Shown here in pieces: positions 11,566-21,891 of a stretch of DNA of 64,000 bases (the first letter of the stretch is position 1; each line of letters begins with the position of its first letter). The notes under the pieces are model-generated. The model saw nothing but the letters and a program-made list of their open reading frames with translations, searched no databases and was not told the origin of the DNA. The stretch spans positions 7,621,873 to 7,685,872 of the forward strand of contig OX442429.1 of the NCBI GenBank assembly GCA_949361645.1, read 5' to 3'. This stretch comes from Spongilla lacustris (lineage: Eukaryota; Porifera; Demospongiae; Spongillida; Spongillidae). Both the position numbers and the translations under genes were made by a program.

Positions 11566-12230
11566 AGTTCATAGCATCATATGCTGCTATCCACTTTCAA
11601 AGGCATTTGGAGCACACCAGTGCACCACACTGCAGTTCCAGTGGCTGTGAGAGCTGGTGTTGGAGCACAGTGCACACTTCAGCTTCTTTAGCATTGACAG
11701 GTTGTTAGCTCTTGCCAAAGGTGGGCTAGGCTCACTATGGAGAACCAGAGGAGGGGCAATCTTCTCAAGATGACCTCTACCAAGTGTTTACCTCTCATGA
11801 TGTTATATGTTTACTTGTTTTGCCACTCAAATAGCATCACTGCACATTTGTGATGCACTCACTTTGTGATGGCACAGATGGTTCTCTACATACCCACCTT
11901 ACATTGCATGCAGAACATCTCAGGGTGACATCATCCCCAGATGTGTCAATGTCAAAAGCTATTTTCAGCTCAGCTGAGAATGCTATGCACTCAGAGCTGG
12001 TTCTTTTCTTTGCCCTGTACTTCGTTAGCCTCTGCCCACACACTCTGCAATGTATGGAAATTGTACTATAATGTTTATATGTATAGGGCAAAACCACAAC
12101 GTACGTCGATTATTCATGAAATACGCTCAGCTTGTTCGTGGTGACAGAAAATGCGTTGCCACTTCAGGTTAGTAAATTCTGGTAGCCACATGCCTCCTGA
12201 GCATCGCTGTAGTACTCTTACCTTCCAGTT

Positions 12231-12710
12231 AACCCAAGTGGTTGCCCCACTAACCACCACCTATACACCCATCAATATATGTTGGGAGAATGGTAGGTAG
12301 GATCGGCCATGAGCCCCGCCCCTCCGTGCACGTGACCCCCTCTTAGCACCGTTGGGGAGTGAGCTCGAACTCCCCATCATCCACACGCAATAAATGTATA
12401 ACACTTTTTTAAAATTGTTAGCACCTCATGTTAATTGGCAAGCCTAGCTGATATCGCCGCAAGGCTTTCCCGCGGCACACGAATGTACACTAAGTACGCA
12501 CTACTCTTCCACCGCCCCAGTGTTTGGATCATCGAGTCATCCACTCCCGCGGCTGCGGCGGTGGTGGCTGCCCCGATCCTGAAGCTGTGGCCGGCATAGT
12601 TTCGTTCGTCCACACCCGCCAATGCCAGCGTCTTCCGGACCTGATCAACAAAGGCGGCCTTTGTCAATGGTCGCCCGTCGCTGTGCTGAAATAATGGTCC
12701 TTCCCGACCG
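12231..12710 (-). repeat. B2 split direct repeat of the Ngaro element
   Basis: 480 bp matching 12983-13462. It carries an orphan copy of the recombinase 3' coding end (open from 12667 to 12431). A 25-nt stretch (12711-12735) absent from the other junctions separates it from A2. Confidence 0.85.
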
Positions 12711-12735
12711 GCGGAGAGACATAAGACGAACTAAG

Positions 12736-12982
12736 AAAAAAAAAAAAAATTGATATCGTGCGTTATGCTTTCTCTGTCGCAGAGGCGTAAATGACTGAAT
12801 GTGATGCAGCACCTGCTCGCTTGCAACTAGCGCATGCGCGAAGGCTGACTGAATGAGGCGCAGCAGCTGCCCTTACGCATGCGCATAGGTGTACAAACTG
12901 AAGCAGCACCTGCCACTGGCGCAACACCCATTGTTGCGCACCCTGTTGGGTTAACTCCGTTTAACTGTGTTAAACGGTATTT
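12736..12982 (-). repeat. A2 split direct repeat of the Ngaro element
   Basis: Matches 18406-18648. Its inner edge is an A-tract of 14 (10 in A1). Its outer edge GGTATTT abuts B1, forming the internal junction expected from a circular intermediate. Confidence 0.85.
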
Positions 12983-13462
12983 AACCCAAGTGGTTGCCCC
13001 ACTAACCACCACCTATACACCCATCAATATATGTTGGGAGAATGGTAGGTAGGATCGGCCATGAGCCCCGCCCCTCCGTGCACGTGACCCCCTCTTAGCA
13101 CCGTTGGGGAGTGAGCTCGAACTCCCCATCATCCACACGCAATAAATGTATAACACTTTTTTAAAATTGTTAGCACCTCATGTTAATTGGCAAGCCTAGC
13201 TGATATCGCCGCAAGGCTTTCCCGCGGCACACGAATGTACACTAAGTACGCACTACTCTTCCACCGCCCCAGTGTTTGGATCATCGAGTCATCCACTCCC
13301 GCGGCTGCGGCGGTGGTGGCTGCCCCGATCCTGAAGCTGTGGCCGGCATAGTTTCGTTCGTCCACACCCGCCAATGCCAGCGTCTTCCGGACCTGATCAA
13401 CAAAGGCGGCCTTTGTCAATGGTCGCCCGTCGCTGTGCTGAAATAATGGTCCTTCCCGACCG
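12983..13462 (-). repeat. B1 split direct repeat of the Ngaro element
   Basis: 480 bp. It overlaps the last 93 codons of the tyrosine recombinase and the following non-coding tail. Confidence 0.85.
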
Positions 13463-14193
13463 CCCCGTGCCGCCAGGTAGGCCAGCAGGGCCACCACCGG
13501 ACACAGTGGTTTCTCGGTCCTGCCTAGGGAGATAGTTACTCCTTTCCTGAATGGGTCCGTCTTAGATGCCTTGAGCGTGAGGTGGACTATCCCCGGCCTC
13601 CCCGCTCTGTCGACGGACACATCGTTCATGGAAAGGTGTGAATTTGAGCAGTAAGCGTTGAGTGTTGGCACTGTTATTTCCCCAGACCTCAAAAAACCAA
13701 AATAACATGTGCATACTGCTGCCCATAGCATTATGCTGCTGTATTCACCGCCATTTCGGTTTAAGACGTCCTTCATTCTTAGCAAGATGGCAGGCGTGAT
13801 TGGCAGGCGACAACGCTTGGCACCAGGGGTGGATTTCGACCGTTCAACTCTCGCCCCTTTTAAAACGTATTGCAGACGGGGCATCTCCGACGCGAATGGG
13901 TCCCCTAAGCCGCTCATAATTTGGAAATGGCGCACGGCTGATAGGTACGACTTCATAGTTTGGTATGCCAAGCCCCGTACAAATAGCCAGGCTACAAACT
14001 TGCACAAAATGTCCTCGTTCGTTGGTACTGGCAGTGTGTTCTCCTCCGCGCAGAAAGTCAGGTAGCGGCCCTGAGCTGCGCAATAGCTGCGTCTCGTGGA
14101 TGGGGCGAGGGACTCGCGGAGGAGTCTCTCAACCACCTGACCCAAGTCTTGTTGGTCCACTCTCCGGAGACCCAACCCAGCTGCTCCAGCCAT
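13183..14193 (-). CDS. Tyrosine recombinase of Ngaro-like element
   Basis: 336-residue intact ORF from an ATG. It has an N-terminal SAM-like core-binding region (SLAPSTRRSY...TMKSYLSAVRHF) and a C-terminal catalytic domain. Candidate catalytic residues are R169 (FGFLRSGE), K211 (KASKTD), H285-x-x-R288 (AGHSFRIG), W311 (LGRWKS) in the second His position, and a nucleophile at Y316 or Y319 (SAYLVYIR). It would integrate the circular cDNA. The ORF starts 136 nt before the end of the RNase H frame, in another frame. The full set of key residues argues that this protein could still be active. Confidence 0.9.
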   Translation of the reverse strand: MAGAAGLGLRRVDQQDLGQVVERLLRESLAPSTRRSYCAAQGRYLTFCAEENTLPVPTNEDILCKFVAWLFVRGLAYQTMKSYLSAVRHFQIMSGLGDPFASEMPRLQYVLKGARVERSKSTPGAKRCRLPITPAILLRMKDVLNRNGGEYSSIMLWAAVCTCYFGFLRSGEITVPTLNAYCSNSHLSMNDVSVDRAGRPGIVHLTLKASKTDPFRKGVTISLGRTEKPLCPVVALLAYLAARGGREGPLFQHSDGRPLTKAAFVDQVRKTLALAGVDERNYAGHSFRIGAATTAAAAGVDDSMIQTLGRWKSSAYLVYIRVPRESLAAISARLAN

Positions 14194-14753
14194 TGTGGAA
14201 CCGCTGTTGGGTAGCTGTCCGCTTCTGGCACCTTGGATAGGAAAGAAGACAGTCGGTTACGAGACAGATCGTCTGCTTTGTCATTGTCTACCCCAGCTAC
14301 GTGGTTGGCTACCAGGGTGAAGCTGTACTTAGCTTCTGCGAAGTGGATGCACCTCAGAATGTGCGACAGGTGCCCGTCTTTCGAGCTACCTCGAGTGATG
14401 ACTTCCACCACTGCGAGATTATCGCAGTTCCAACGGACGACTCCCCCTCGCCAACACTCCCCCCAAACAAAACAGCCCCACATTACGGGAACCATCTCTT
14501 TCACCGAGATTGACCAACCTCGCGCCTCTTCCGGCCAAGGGAACTGGAGCCATCGACTGCCCCAATATGCTCCACAACCCCAATTACCCGACGCGTCACT
14601 CCACGCTTCGTGATCCGGGTGTTCCTTTTGACCATCCCACAGCATTGAGATGCCATTCCACTGCGGTAGAAATGTATACCACCATCCAATGTCTGATCGA
14701 CACTCTCCGTTAAGCCGGATGCACCGGTTCAGGTTCCGGGTCCCAGTTGACAA
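14058..14753 (-). CDS. RNase H domain of Ngaro-like element
   Basis: Contains the acidic set of a retroelement RNase H: WSDASGNWGCGAYW (D about 53), SISVKEMVPV (E about 86), RWNCDNLAVVEVI (D about 111) and VDNDKADDLSR (D about 158). It should follow the RT in one polyprotein but is one frame over after a break near 14.81 kb. The apparent start is TTG, so this is not an independent gene. Confidence 0.85.
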   Translation of the reverse strand: MSTGTRNLNRCIRLNGECRSDIGWWYTFLPQWNGISMLWDGQKEHPDHEAWSDASGNWGCGAYWGSRWLQFPWPEEARGWSISVKEMVPVMWGCFVWGECWRGGVVRWNCDNLAVVEVITRGSSKDGHLSHILRCIHFAEAKYSFTLVANHVAGVDNDKADDLSRNRLSSFLSKVPEADSYPTAVPQWLEQLGWVSGEWTNKTWVRWLRDSSASPSPHPRDAAIAQLRAAT

Positions 14754-14809
14754 GTTTATTAATCTACGTAAGAACCGCCTACCTGGGCGGACTACCTTGC
14801 ACGCATGAC

Positions 14810-15292
14810 TCAGAAGTCCAACAGCTCCCTCTTTGTACAGCTCTTACGCCCATACCACTCCTTTATTGTAGTTGCCAATGATTTAAGTTTCATCTCCGGG
14901 AGGCGGAGCTCCATTGCCTTAGTATCGACTTCGATGCCCAGGAACGTCAGGCAAGTGGTGGGTCCTTCGAGCTTCTCCATCGCCAGAGGAACCCCCAGGC
15001 GTTCACACAATTCCAAAACCACGTCTAATCCTCTCCTGCAACTACTGTCCTTGGCTGGGCCAAGAATTATGAAGTCGTCCAAATAGTGGTCTACGTGATC
15101 CACCCCTCTTTTCCGGATTATCCACTCCAACAGATCCGCCAACGCAGTGAAGATCTTTGGCGCCGAGCGTAGTCCAAACGGTAGGGCTGTGTCGACGTAC
15201 ACCTGCCCTTGCCACTCCATACCCAACAATAACCGATCCTCTGGGTGTACTGGTAACAACCTGTAGGCGTTTTTTATGTCCACCTTCGCCAT
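14810..15292 (-). CDS. Reverse transcriptase core of Ngaro-like element
   Basis: Carries RT motif A (KVDIKNAYRLLPV), motif B (LPFGLRSAPKIF), the catalytic YLDD at residues 70-73 (HYLDDFIIL) and the following thumb (LGIEVDTKAMELRLP). The frame ends at KRELLDF-stop where homologous frames continue into the RNase H linker, so a short deletion near 14.81-14.82 kb is likely. Confidence 0.88.
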   Translation of the reverse strand: MAKVDIKNAYRLLPVHPEDRLLLGMEWQGQVYVDTALPFGLRSAPKIFTALADLLEWIIRKRGVDHVDHYLDDFIILGPAKDSSCRRGLDVVLELCERLGVPLAMEKLEGPTTCLTFLGIEVDTKAMELRLPEMKLKSLATTIKEWYGRKSCTKRELLDF

Positions 15293-15306
15293 CAGTGCCC
15301 CGTTCT

Positions 15307-15912
15307 TTATAGCATCACGATTCTCCTAACGATGTCGTCCACGCTGATGTAAGATAGCGTGCACAGCTCCTTATCAATCCCATCATTCACACTTTCCCCG
15401 TGGGGGGATGACAAGTCCACGATAAGCCGCCATTTCCCCGTCTGGTGACCCTTAGGTATAACCCCGAAAGGACTGATGTGCAGTCCATCCACCGACTCCC
15501 GTGCGCCCATATGTACCACCCTTCCTTGGGTACATTCCTCTCTGAGGTAATCGTCTACCACTTGCTTGTTCTCGCCAGCAGAAAGGAGGTTAGCTCTGGC
15601 GCTAACGCAAGTATGCTTCGAGTAGTCGAAGCCCACCCGAAAACCTTCACGGATTCCAGACAGGACATACCCCACCAGTTCTTCATCTGGATGGCCTACC
15701 AGCTCGCTCCCCCACTCCTCCACTTTTAAAGAGGTGGAAACCTTCTGTAGTACCATCGGTATCCTTCTAATTCTTGATGCCACGCAGCTGTCTAGGGCTA
15801 ACAGCCTGCTTGTATAGGAACCCGATGGGGTCTCCACTTCAAGATAAGAGCCACTCATCCCATCTATGAAAGAACATTGTGTGTACTTGTACGACCTAAC
15901 CTCCCAAGTCAC
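15307..15912 (-). CDS. N-terminal part of Ngaro RT polyprotein
   Basis: Holds the fingers region upstream of motif A: LHISPFGVIPKGHQTGKWRL then IVDLSSPHGESVNDGI. A frame break at about 15.31 kb separates it from motif A: the frame stops after IVRRIVML while the next frame continues without a gap, consistent with a one-base loss. The first codon is GTG. A preceding ATTATAGGCAG could be a splice acceptor. Confidence 0.8.
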   Translation of the reverse strand: MTWEVRSYKYTQCSFIDGMSGSYLEVETPSGSYTSRLLALDSCVASRIRRIPMVLQKVSTSLKVEEWGSELVGHPDEELVGYVLSGIREGFRVGFDYSKHTCVSARANLLSAGENKQVVDDYLREECTQGRVVHMGARESVDGLHISPFGVIPKGHQTGKWRLIVDLSSPHGESVNDGIDKELCTLSYISVDDIVRRIVML

Positions 15913-16323
15913 CCACCCTGCCTATAATCACTGTCAGTAACTTTGGTGTCACACCTTGCCAAAGCTTAGTGGAGTTTACTTGACAACGATCAGTCCAACT
16001 ACACTCCCTCCCCACGTAATCACCTCCTTCCCATCCCATGCGTATACCATTCTCGGGATGAACGAGGCAAGTAATGAATTGCAGGTCACACTCTGCTTAC
16101 GCAGGATGGAGTTTACCTGACCATCATACCAACCCAAGAGATGGAGGATGACCTGACTAGTTTACCCTATACCCTGCCACAATGCTATACCACAATATTA
16201 ATATTAGAATTAACAGCCATATTTCCCACACCTCCATACACTACGTATATCGCATAACGATCTCATGCACTCAATACATTCAATCCGTGTGCCTAAACAC
16301 CTATATATATCCACAATCATGAA
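15913..16323. other. Spacer between gag and RT of the Ngaro element
   Basis: About 400 nt without a convincing ORF on the element's strand. It may be an intron, given the AG just before the RT frame. Confidence 0.35.
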
Positions 16324-17186
16324 CTATTTGGAAGTCCCCTTTTTACACTGTGCGCTTGGGTGCCGACCCCCACAAAGGGAACACTTGTGTTGAAGTCGGC
16401 ACTGTAAGTTGTAGGGGCAGGATCCCTCCCTATTGTAGCGAAAGCAGACCTCGGATTTCGCCTTGCCCTCACGCTCTGCCCTGGCCGTCTTTGCACTGCC
16501 AGCACCAGCTTCTCCCGGCTGAAGAGGACTTGCTATTCGCCTGGCTCTGCCCACAAAGCATTGATTGAACAGCTGAGGATCCAGCTGTGCCCAGGCCTTG
16601 TTCCCCGAAACTGCAGCCATCTGACGGAACCTCACGTCATATTCCCTCCATGCCGGTTCCTCGTACTCGCGGTGTGACCGAAGGATATGCAGCATGTAAG
16701 CCAGCATGTCCGACATCATCTCCGGATGTTTAATCCCAACTGTGGCCGTGTAAATCGTGAAGCACATGGACCACGTGCGGATATCCTCCACTGGTTTCTT
16801 CTTGGCCCGAGCCACCTCCAGGCCAGGGAGGATCACATAGCGACGAGGATCCGGCTCTGGATCCAGCACTTCCTGCCATTGGGCTGGTCGGAGGTCGGCC
16901 ATATCCACGAATTCCAATGCCTGAACGCGTTCCACTAGTCTCTTTGCCAGTGGAGGGAAACCATTGCCCACCGACACAAATGATGGTCTGGACCCCGTAG
17001 CTTCTCCCTGTGGCCACCACCAGCTAGAACCCTCAGTTCTTCCCCCGGCTAGCAATTGACCCAATGTCTGGAGGGTTACATCTGCTCCCTCTGAAAGCCC
17101 TAGTAGCCCACTTCCACCCCTTTGCTGTTCGCCCAGCACTGGTAACTGAGGGACCTGATCCAGTGAGGGCTCCACTCCTACTGTCC
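16324..17186 (-). CDS. Gag (second exon) of Ngaro-like element
   Basis: About 285 residues ending in two zinc motifs: a C-x8-C-x5-C-x3-H finger (CFRYNREGSCPYNLQCRLQH) followed by C-x2-C-x3-H-x4-C (CSLCGGRHPSAQC), a common nucleocapsid pattern in DIRS-group ORF1 proteins. The acceptor TCATGCAG at 17187-17188 joins in frame to the first exon at 18189-18402. The middle part (MCFTIYTATVGIKHPEM...) is helical and probably the multimerisation region. Confidence 0.75.
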
Positions 17187-17499
17187 CTGCATGAGAAGGT
17201 CAACTTTTTATACCTAATGCCTTTAACTAAATTAAATACTATATATATATACCCCGATAGGTCTGGATGTAAACCATGCACCCTTGCCACACGCTCGCGG
17301 CTCACCTCCCTTCCCCCTGCGTGGTATACCTGTACACTAAAGCCCCTACACTAGTGCCCAGTCCCTGCCATCTATAGCTATGTACACTACTGAGTATATA
17401 TATCCACGCTCTCCCTGCCATTTACGTGCACGTATGGTCCATATCCTTGCCATTACTATTTGCGGCTTTTACGGAAGTAGTTAATTAAATGATTAGTAT

Positions 17500-18085
17500 A
17501 GCCACTTCCAGCCATTTAAGTGACCCGCCCCCGCCATTACTGTACGGGTATTCATTCCCCCTTCCACCACTATACATACTGGATATTCACTCCCAGCCAT
17601 TTATGAGGCCCAACTCCGCCCAGCCATTTACGTGGCCCAACTCCGCCACTACTGGGTATCCATTTCCAGCCATTTACGTGACCCGCCTTCGCCACTACTG
17701 GGTCACCACTTGCCTCCGCCACTACTGGGCATCCATTCCCAGCCATTTACGTGGCCCATCTCCGCCACTACTGGGCATCCACTCCCAGCCATTTACGTGG
17801 CCCAACTCCGCCACTACTGGGTATCCACTCCCAGCCATTTACGTGGCCCATCTCCGCCACTACTGGGTATCCACTCCCAGCCATTTACGTGGCCCGCCTT
17901 CGCCACTACTGGGTATCCACTCCCAGCCATTTACGTGGCCCATCTCCGCCACTACTGGGTATCCACTCCCAGCCATTTACGTGGCCCGCCTTCGCCATTA
18001 CTGGGTATCCACTCCCAGCCATTTACGTGGCCCGACTCCGGCCCGCCACCACTGGGTATACAGCCCCAGCCGTTTACATGGCCCA
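17500..18085. repeat. 46-bp minisatellite inside the Ngaro gag intron
   Basis: Unit CCACTACTGGGTATCCACTC + CCAGCCATTTACGTGGCCCA + TCTCCG, roughly ten copies plus degenerate ones at the left. Pro/His/Ser-rich open frames on the plus strand arise from it. It lies between the gag donor (18188) and acceptor (17187). Confidence 0.85.
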
Positions 18086-18188
18086 TCCCTGCCTATGCAC
18101 TGCATGGTAACACTCCCATAGCCCATTTTCCACCACTAGGAGACCCACGCGCTGTGCGCACGTATTTATTATTTTAAAAGAAGCTTAC

Positions 18189-18402
18189 CCGTCGTTGTTG
18201 TGGGAGGTAACGAGCTAGCCGGCGGCCGCCTTTGGCTCTCTTCGATGGCCTCCACCGCTACCCTTTTCATGATGGCCTTTAGCGTTTCAGGCGTCACGGA
18301 AGGATCCGTCTGCTGATGGGCGGTAGACGCCGACTGCCTAGAAGTGTCCTGCTGATTGGCGCTTGGTAACCCCGCTATTCCTGGCTGCTCTTTATCGCCC
18401 AT
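18189..18402 (-). CDS. Gag first exon of Ngaro-like element
   Basis: Starts MGDKEQPGIAGLPSANQQ directly inside repeat A1 and contains a short helix SVTPETLKAIMKRVAVEAIE. It ends at ACGACGG|GTAAGC; 214 nt leaves one base that completes a codon with the second exon. Confidence 0.6.
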
Positions 18403-18405
18403 CGG

Positions 18406-18648
18406 AAAAAAAAAATTGATATCGTGCGTTATGCTTTCTCTGTCGCAGAGGCGTAAATGACTGAATGTGATGCAGCACCTGCTCGCTTGCAACTAGCGCA
18501 TGCGCGAAGGCTGACTGAATGAGGCGCAGCAGCTGCCCTTACGCATGCGCATAGGTGTACAAACTGAAGCAGCACCTGCCACTGGCGCAACACCCATTGT
18601 TGCGCACCCTGTTGGGTTAACTCCGTTTAACTGTGTTAAACGGTATTT
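18406..18648 (-). repeat. A1 split direct repeat (5' end of Ngaro element)
   Basis: Outer end AAACGGTATTT at 18638-18648, inner end a 10-A tract beside the gag ATG. It should contain the promoter. Short GCATGCGC repeats are visible. Confidence 0.85.
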
Positions 18649-19480
18649 CAGTCACCAAAGGCTATGTCGTCGAATTTAGTAACGCCCTCCTTCTAAATAC
18701 GTATCGCGTGACCTTGCTAAACGGTATGCGCATGCTATCGATGTGGAATTTCAATTGTGCGCATTGACTGGACATGACAGGAAAAGGAATGCAGTGTTTA
18801 AGTTCGTTTTCACTTTTTGATTTGCTAGTTCTGGTGAGTCATGGTTTGCTTTTAAACATCAGATGTCTATAATGAGCCATCAGTTTAGAAATATATGGTA
18901 ATACCGTAAATGATCTAATTATTGACTTAGTTTCCAGCCGCATACAACCGTGTGGTGGCGATAGCACGAACAATGAGCAGGTCCCTTTGTGGTCTGGGCC
19001 GCGGACGCCGGGACGGCCCCCCCCCCCCCCCTCCCCCATGGCCCACCGATGTGTAATAAAAATAATATTATAATTATATGTGCGCGGCACGCCCATGCAT
19101 CGAGTCCCACGACGTGCGTCCAGATTCTACATATGATGTAGATGTCAGGATTGAAGCTATGCTCTCAAACGTCACAGCATATCGCCGCATGCACGTTCGG
19201 TGACGAAAGGTATGCATTCCGACAAGCCTTGGCCCTTGCATGTCTCGTCCATCCTCATACGAACAGTACTGTCCCGCACATGATATATCGTATATAATTA
19301 TCTCTGATCGTTTCCTGCTGTCGCGAGTTAACTATATTTCAATGCGAGTTGGCGGAGACATTTTTGGCAGCCGAATCCTCATCACAGAGCAAAGAAGAAG
19401 CGGAACCATCACCACTTTATAGGCTTGGGATGAGGACATCAGAGTCATATTGATTGTCCATACATGGCGGTATTTGGTGG
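18649..19480. other. Flank of the Ngaro insertion, no gene seen
   Basis: Unique sequence with a 15-bp C run (19017-19031). From about 19200 it becomes an eroded relative of the last-intron block of genes A and C. Confidence 0.4.
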
Positions 19481-19489
19481 TGTTTAGGA

Positions 19490-19580
19490 CATGAAGTAAG
19501 TGTGCCACCTTTTCCCTATATGACAGGTCTCCAATTTACAGCCAGTAAGCACAATTCTTCACAACTTGATTTGAACTATG
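19490..19580 (-). pseudogene. Eroded 3' end of ankyrin gene B
   Basis: GTGTGCCACCTTTTCCCTAT and CATATGACAGGTCTCCA-type sequence matches what follows the terminal exons of genes D and E, but no terminal ANK exon remains beside it. Confidence 0.4.
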
Positions 19581-20025
19581 CTTGCGCGCGTTATCATACA
19601 CCACTCATTAAGGAAAAATCCCGGCGACTGGAATTGCGGTTTGCAGGCTCGCTACTAGCACTTGAGTGAAGTATTACCTGAGCTTTATTACCCCAAGTTT
19701 GTAGGGACTTCGGAGTCCTCCTTTGAAGATATCAATATTGACATTGCGATTGTCACGCATGTGATACGTGCCCCCCCCCCCCCCCCCCCCCCCAAGCTCC
19801 CCCTTGTAACCATATCTTTTTAATACGCACACGGCTGGAATTTTAATTGGCCGAGTACATGTACATGTATTGGCTTTCCCCACCCAATGTAATGTAATAT
19901 GGGATGTAAAGTTTTCTATAGCAACGAATAAGGACCAACAATTCAAACTCTTACCAGTCAAATGGAACAACTACACACTGTATTATTCACTGATATATAC
20001 AGCAACATTCAATGGACCAACTCAC

Positions 20026-20127
20026 TGTATTCTTAATGTTTACATCAATAGTAGGAGTGGAAAGGAGATGTTCCACACAAGTAGTATGACCTCCCAAGGT
20101 AGCATAGTGTAATGGAGTATCACCATC
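20026..20127 (-). CDS. Gene B ANK exon
   Basis: 34 codons opening DGDTPLHYATLGGHTTCV, with STPTID and a CACTCCAG acceptor shortened on its upstream side. Confidence 0.65.
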
Positions 20128-20768
20128 CTGGAGTGGTTCAGTCAACATGGTGGGTACAATGTACACATGTACATGTAGTACATGGTCATCAACATAGCCC
20201 CTTCAAACATAAAGCCTCTAATTGACAGGCACATACATAATAATATGTAAAAGATGTAATCGTTAATAAAGGGGAGGAGGAAGAGGAGGTTAAGATGTAC
20301 ACCATGCATGGCTGCTGAGCTATGCCAAAGTGATGCATGAACTTTGTCCTATTGGCTTTGTGCATAACACCATTGTATGTTACTTCTCCTAGCCATGCAA
20401 GGCTGTGAGATAGACTTGTAGAGTTTACTAGAGAAATTAGGGATTTACTGCCAATTTTTGCAACAGAGGGTGGGCAAAAATATAAGCCTTCACTCCATAC
20501 TGTTAAATGGCATGCCGTGCAGTTTTATCGGACCAGCCATGGGTTTGTCCAATTAGGGGCAAGCCAGGAGGTGAGAGTGGTAAATCCTGTATACCTTACA
20601 CCATGTGATCTATTTAAAACACACACTAGAATTTGAGTATTGTCTTCCCCACCACTGCAGAGTGGTATGTAAGTTTTCTATAGCAACTAATATTGACCAA
20701 CAATTCAAACCCTTACCAGTCAAATGGAATAAATACATACTGTAGCAAAATTCAATGGACCAACTCAC

Positions 20769-20864
20769 TGTATTCTTAATGTTTGCATCAATACCAGAAA
20801 GGAGATGTTTCACACAAGCAGTATGACCTCCCCTTGCAGCAAGATGTAATGTAGTATAACCATA
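20769..20864 (-). CDS. Gene B ANK exon, 32 codons
   Basis: YGYTTLHLAARGGHTACV then KHLLSGIDANIKNT: two codons (TP) are missing from the loop, in frame. Confidence 0.62.
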
Positions 20865-21086
20865 CTGGAGTGGGTACAATAGTTCAGTCAACATAGTGAG
20901 TATGGAGTCTAATCCAATAAGCATACAGGAATTTTAATTGGCCAAGTATTGGCTTCCCAACCCCGGTATGTAAGGTTTCTATAGCAACTAATATGAACCA
21001 ACAATTCAAACCCTTACCAGCCAAATGGAACAACTACACACTGTATTATTCTGTGATATAAAGCAGCATTCAATGGATCAACTCAC

Positions 21087-21193
21087 CCTATCCTTAATGT
21101 TCACATCAATACCAGGAGTTGAAAGGAAAGGAGATGTTCCGCACAAGTAGTACAACCTTTCAATGCAGCATGATGTAAAGGAGTATAACCATC
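21087..21193 (-). pseudogene. Gene B ANK exon, frameshifted
   Basis: 107 nt, the only ANK exon here whose length is not a multiple of 3. A 5-nt duplication (GAAAGGAAAGGAG for GAAAGGAG) shifts the frame after EHLLS. Confidence 0.7.
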
Positions 21194-21891
21194 CTGGAGT
21201 GGGTACAACAGTTCAGTCAAAATGGTGGGTACAATGTAGTCATCAACATGGCCACTTCAAACAAGAAGCCTCTAATTGAAGTACACACATACATATATGT
21301 GGGGGAAAAAAGTACCATGGCAATGATAGCATTTTGATGTATGATCTTTTTGTAATCATTAAAAAGGGAGGGGGAAGAGGAGGTTAAGGATAGTTTTTGG
21401 ACTAACATTTAAAGCTTCATTCAAGGTGCAGGTAGCAAAATGTACAGCCTTGACATAGCCCTTAGGCATGGCCACTCCCCCTCCCTCATTTTCTAATGCA
21501 TTATCATTGACATATGCATATCTCTCAACCTTAACAGACTACACTGTAACTGATTTACTCTGCCTCGGATGTCAACTTAAACAGCAGTACCAGGAATGGA
21601 AAATTCTTTATGACGATATATAGATTTGGTGGCAAATACACTGGCAATTAAATATAGGCCAACCTGACGTAGCTACACCCTCACGCTTTGCGGAGGTAGG
21701 TACTTCAAACCCCCCGTAAAATACACCCAAAAATTGAAGACCACGTAACGGTGCAATTTTTGGCACGGGTTTTTCATTTTGAGAGGAGATTGTTGCCAAA
21801 AGAACCTACTGGTACGCTAAACATGCTTTATCAGGCTCGTGTATGTGGATTATGTCAAAGCTAATACGTTTGGGTACATTTTGATACAGTA

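Larger units (their letters stand above)
10439..12097 (-). pseudogene. Decayed multi-exon gene with CxxC and RING-like zinc motifs
   Basis: Pieces of one minus-strand gene, 5' to 3'. Around 12040-11903, HCRVCGQRLTKYRAKK...C...IAFDID...LRCSACN is a two-CxxC zinc segment ending at a GTAAGG donor. Around 11690-11560, CALCSN and, one frame over, LQCGALVCSKCL, stop, KWI...MNCPCC form a RING-like cysteine pattern broken by a frameshift and a TGA. Across 11565-11140 a minisatellite has expanded inside the CPCC region. Then YEEHECVPTLTPEKKQAA...TCTKVT follows (to about 10910). Last come WLKSSGICLAGEERIHH and a tail NHMQNLMRIVQEHLLSIE...PPAKRVKNKY ending at the TAA at 10439. The order is consistent with one ancestral protein, possibly transposon-derived. 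I cannot name the family. Confidence 0.45.
12231..18648 (-). mobile_element. Ngaro-like tyrosine-recombinase retrotransposon with split direct repeats
   Basis: Read on the minus strand the order is A1 (18648-18406), gag, reverse transcriptase, RNase H, tyrosine recombinase, B1 (13462-12983), A2 (12982-12736), B2 (12710-12231). Split direct repeats A1...B1-A2-B2 and a recombinase instead of a DDE integrase define Ngaro-type members of the DIRS superfamily. No target-site duplication is seen: flanks are ...CCTTCCAGTT and CAGTCACCAAAG..., as expected for recombinase-mediated integration. No methyltransferase-like or hydrolase domain is visible. The repeats look identical by eye, suggesting recent insertion, yet the RT region has two frame breaks. 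Confidence 0.88.

Noticed and set aside
12431..12667. Separate recombinase gene
   Set aside because: It is the recombinase 3' end duplicated within repeat B2, not an independent gene.
17489..18177. Proline/histidine-rich plus-strand open frames up to 210 codons
   Set aside because: Products of the 46-bp minisatellite, antisense to the Ngaro element.
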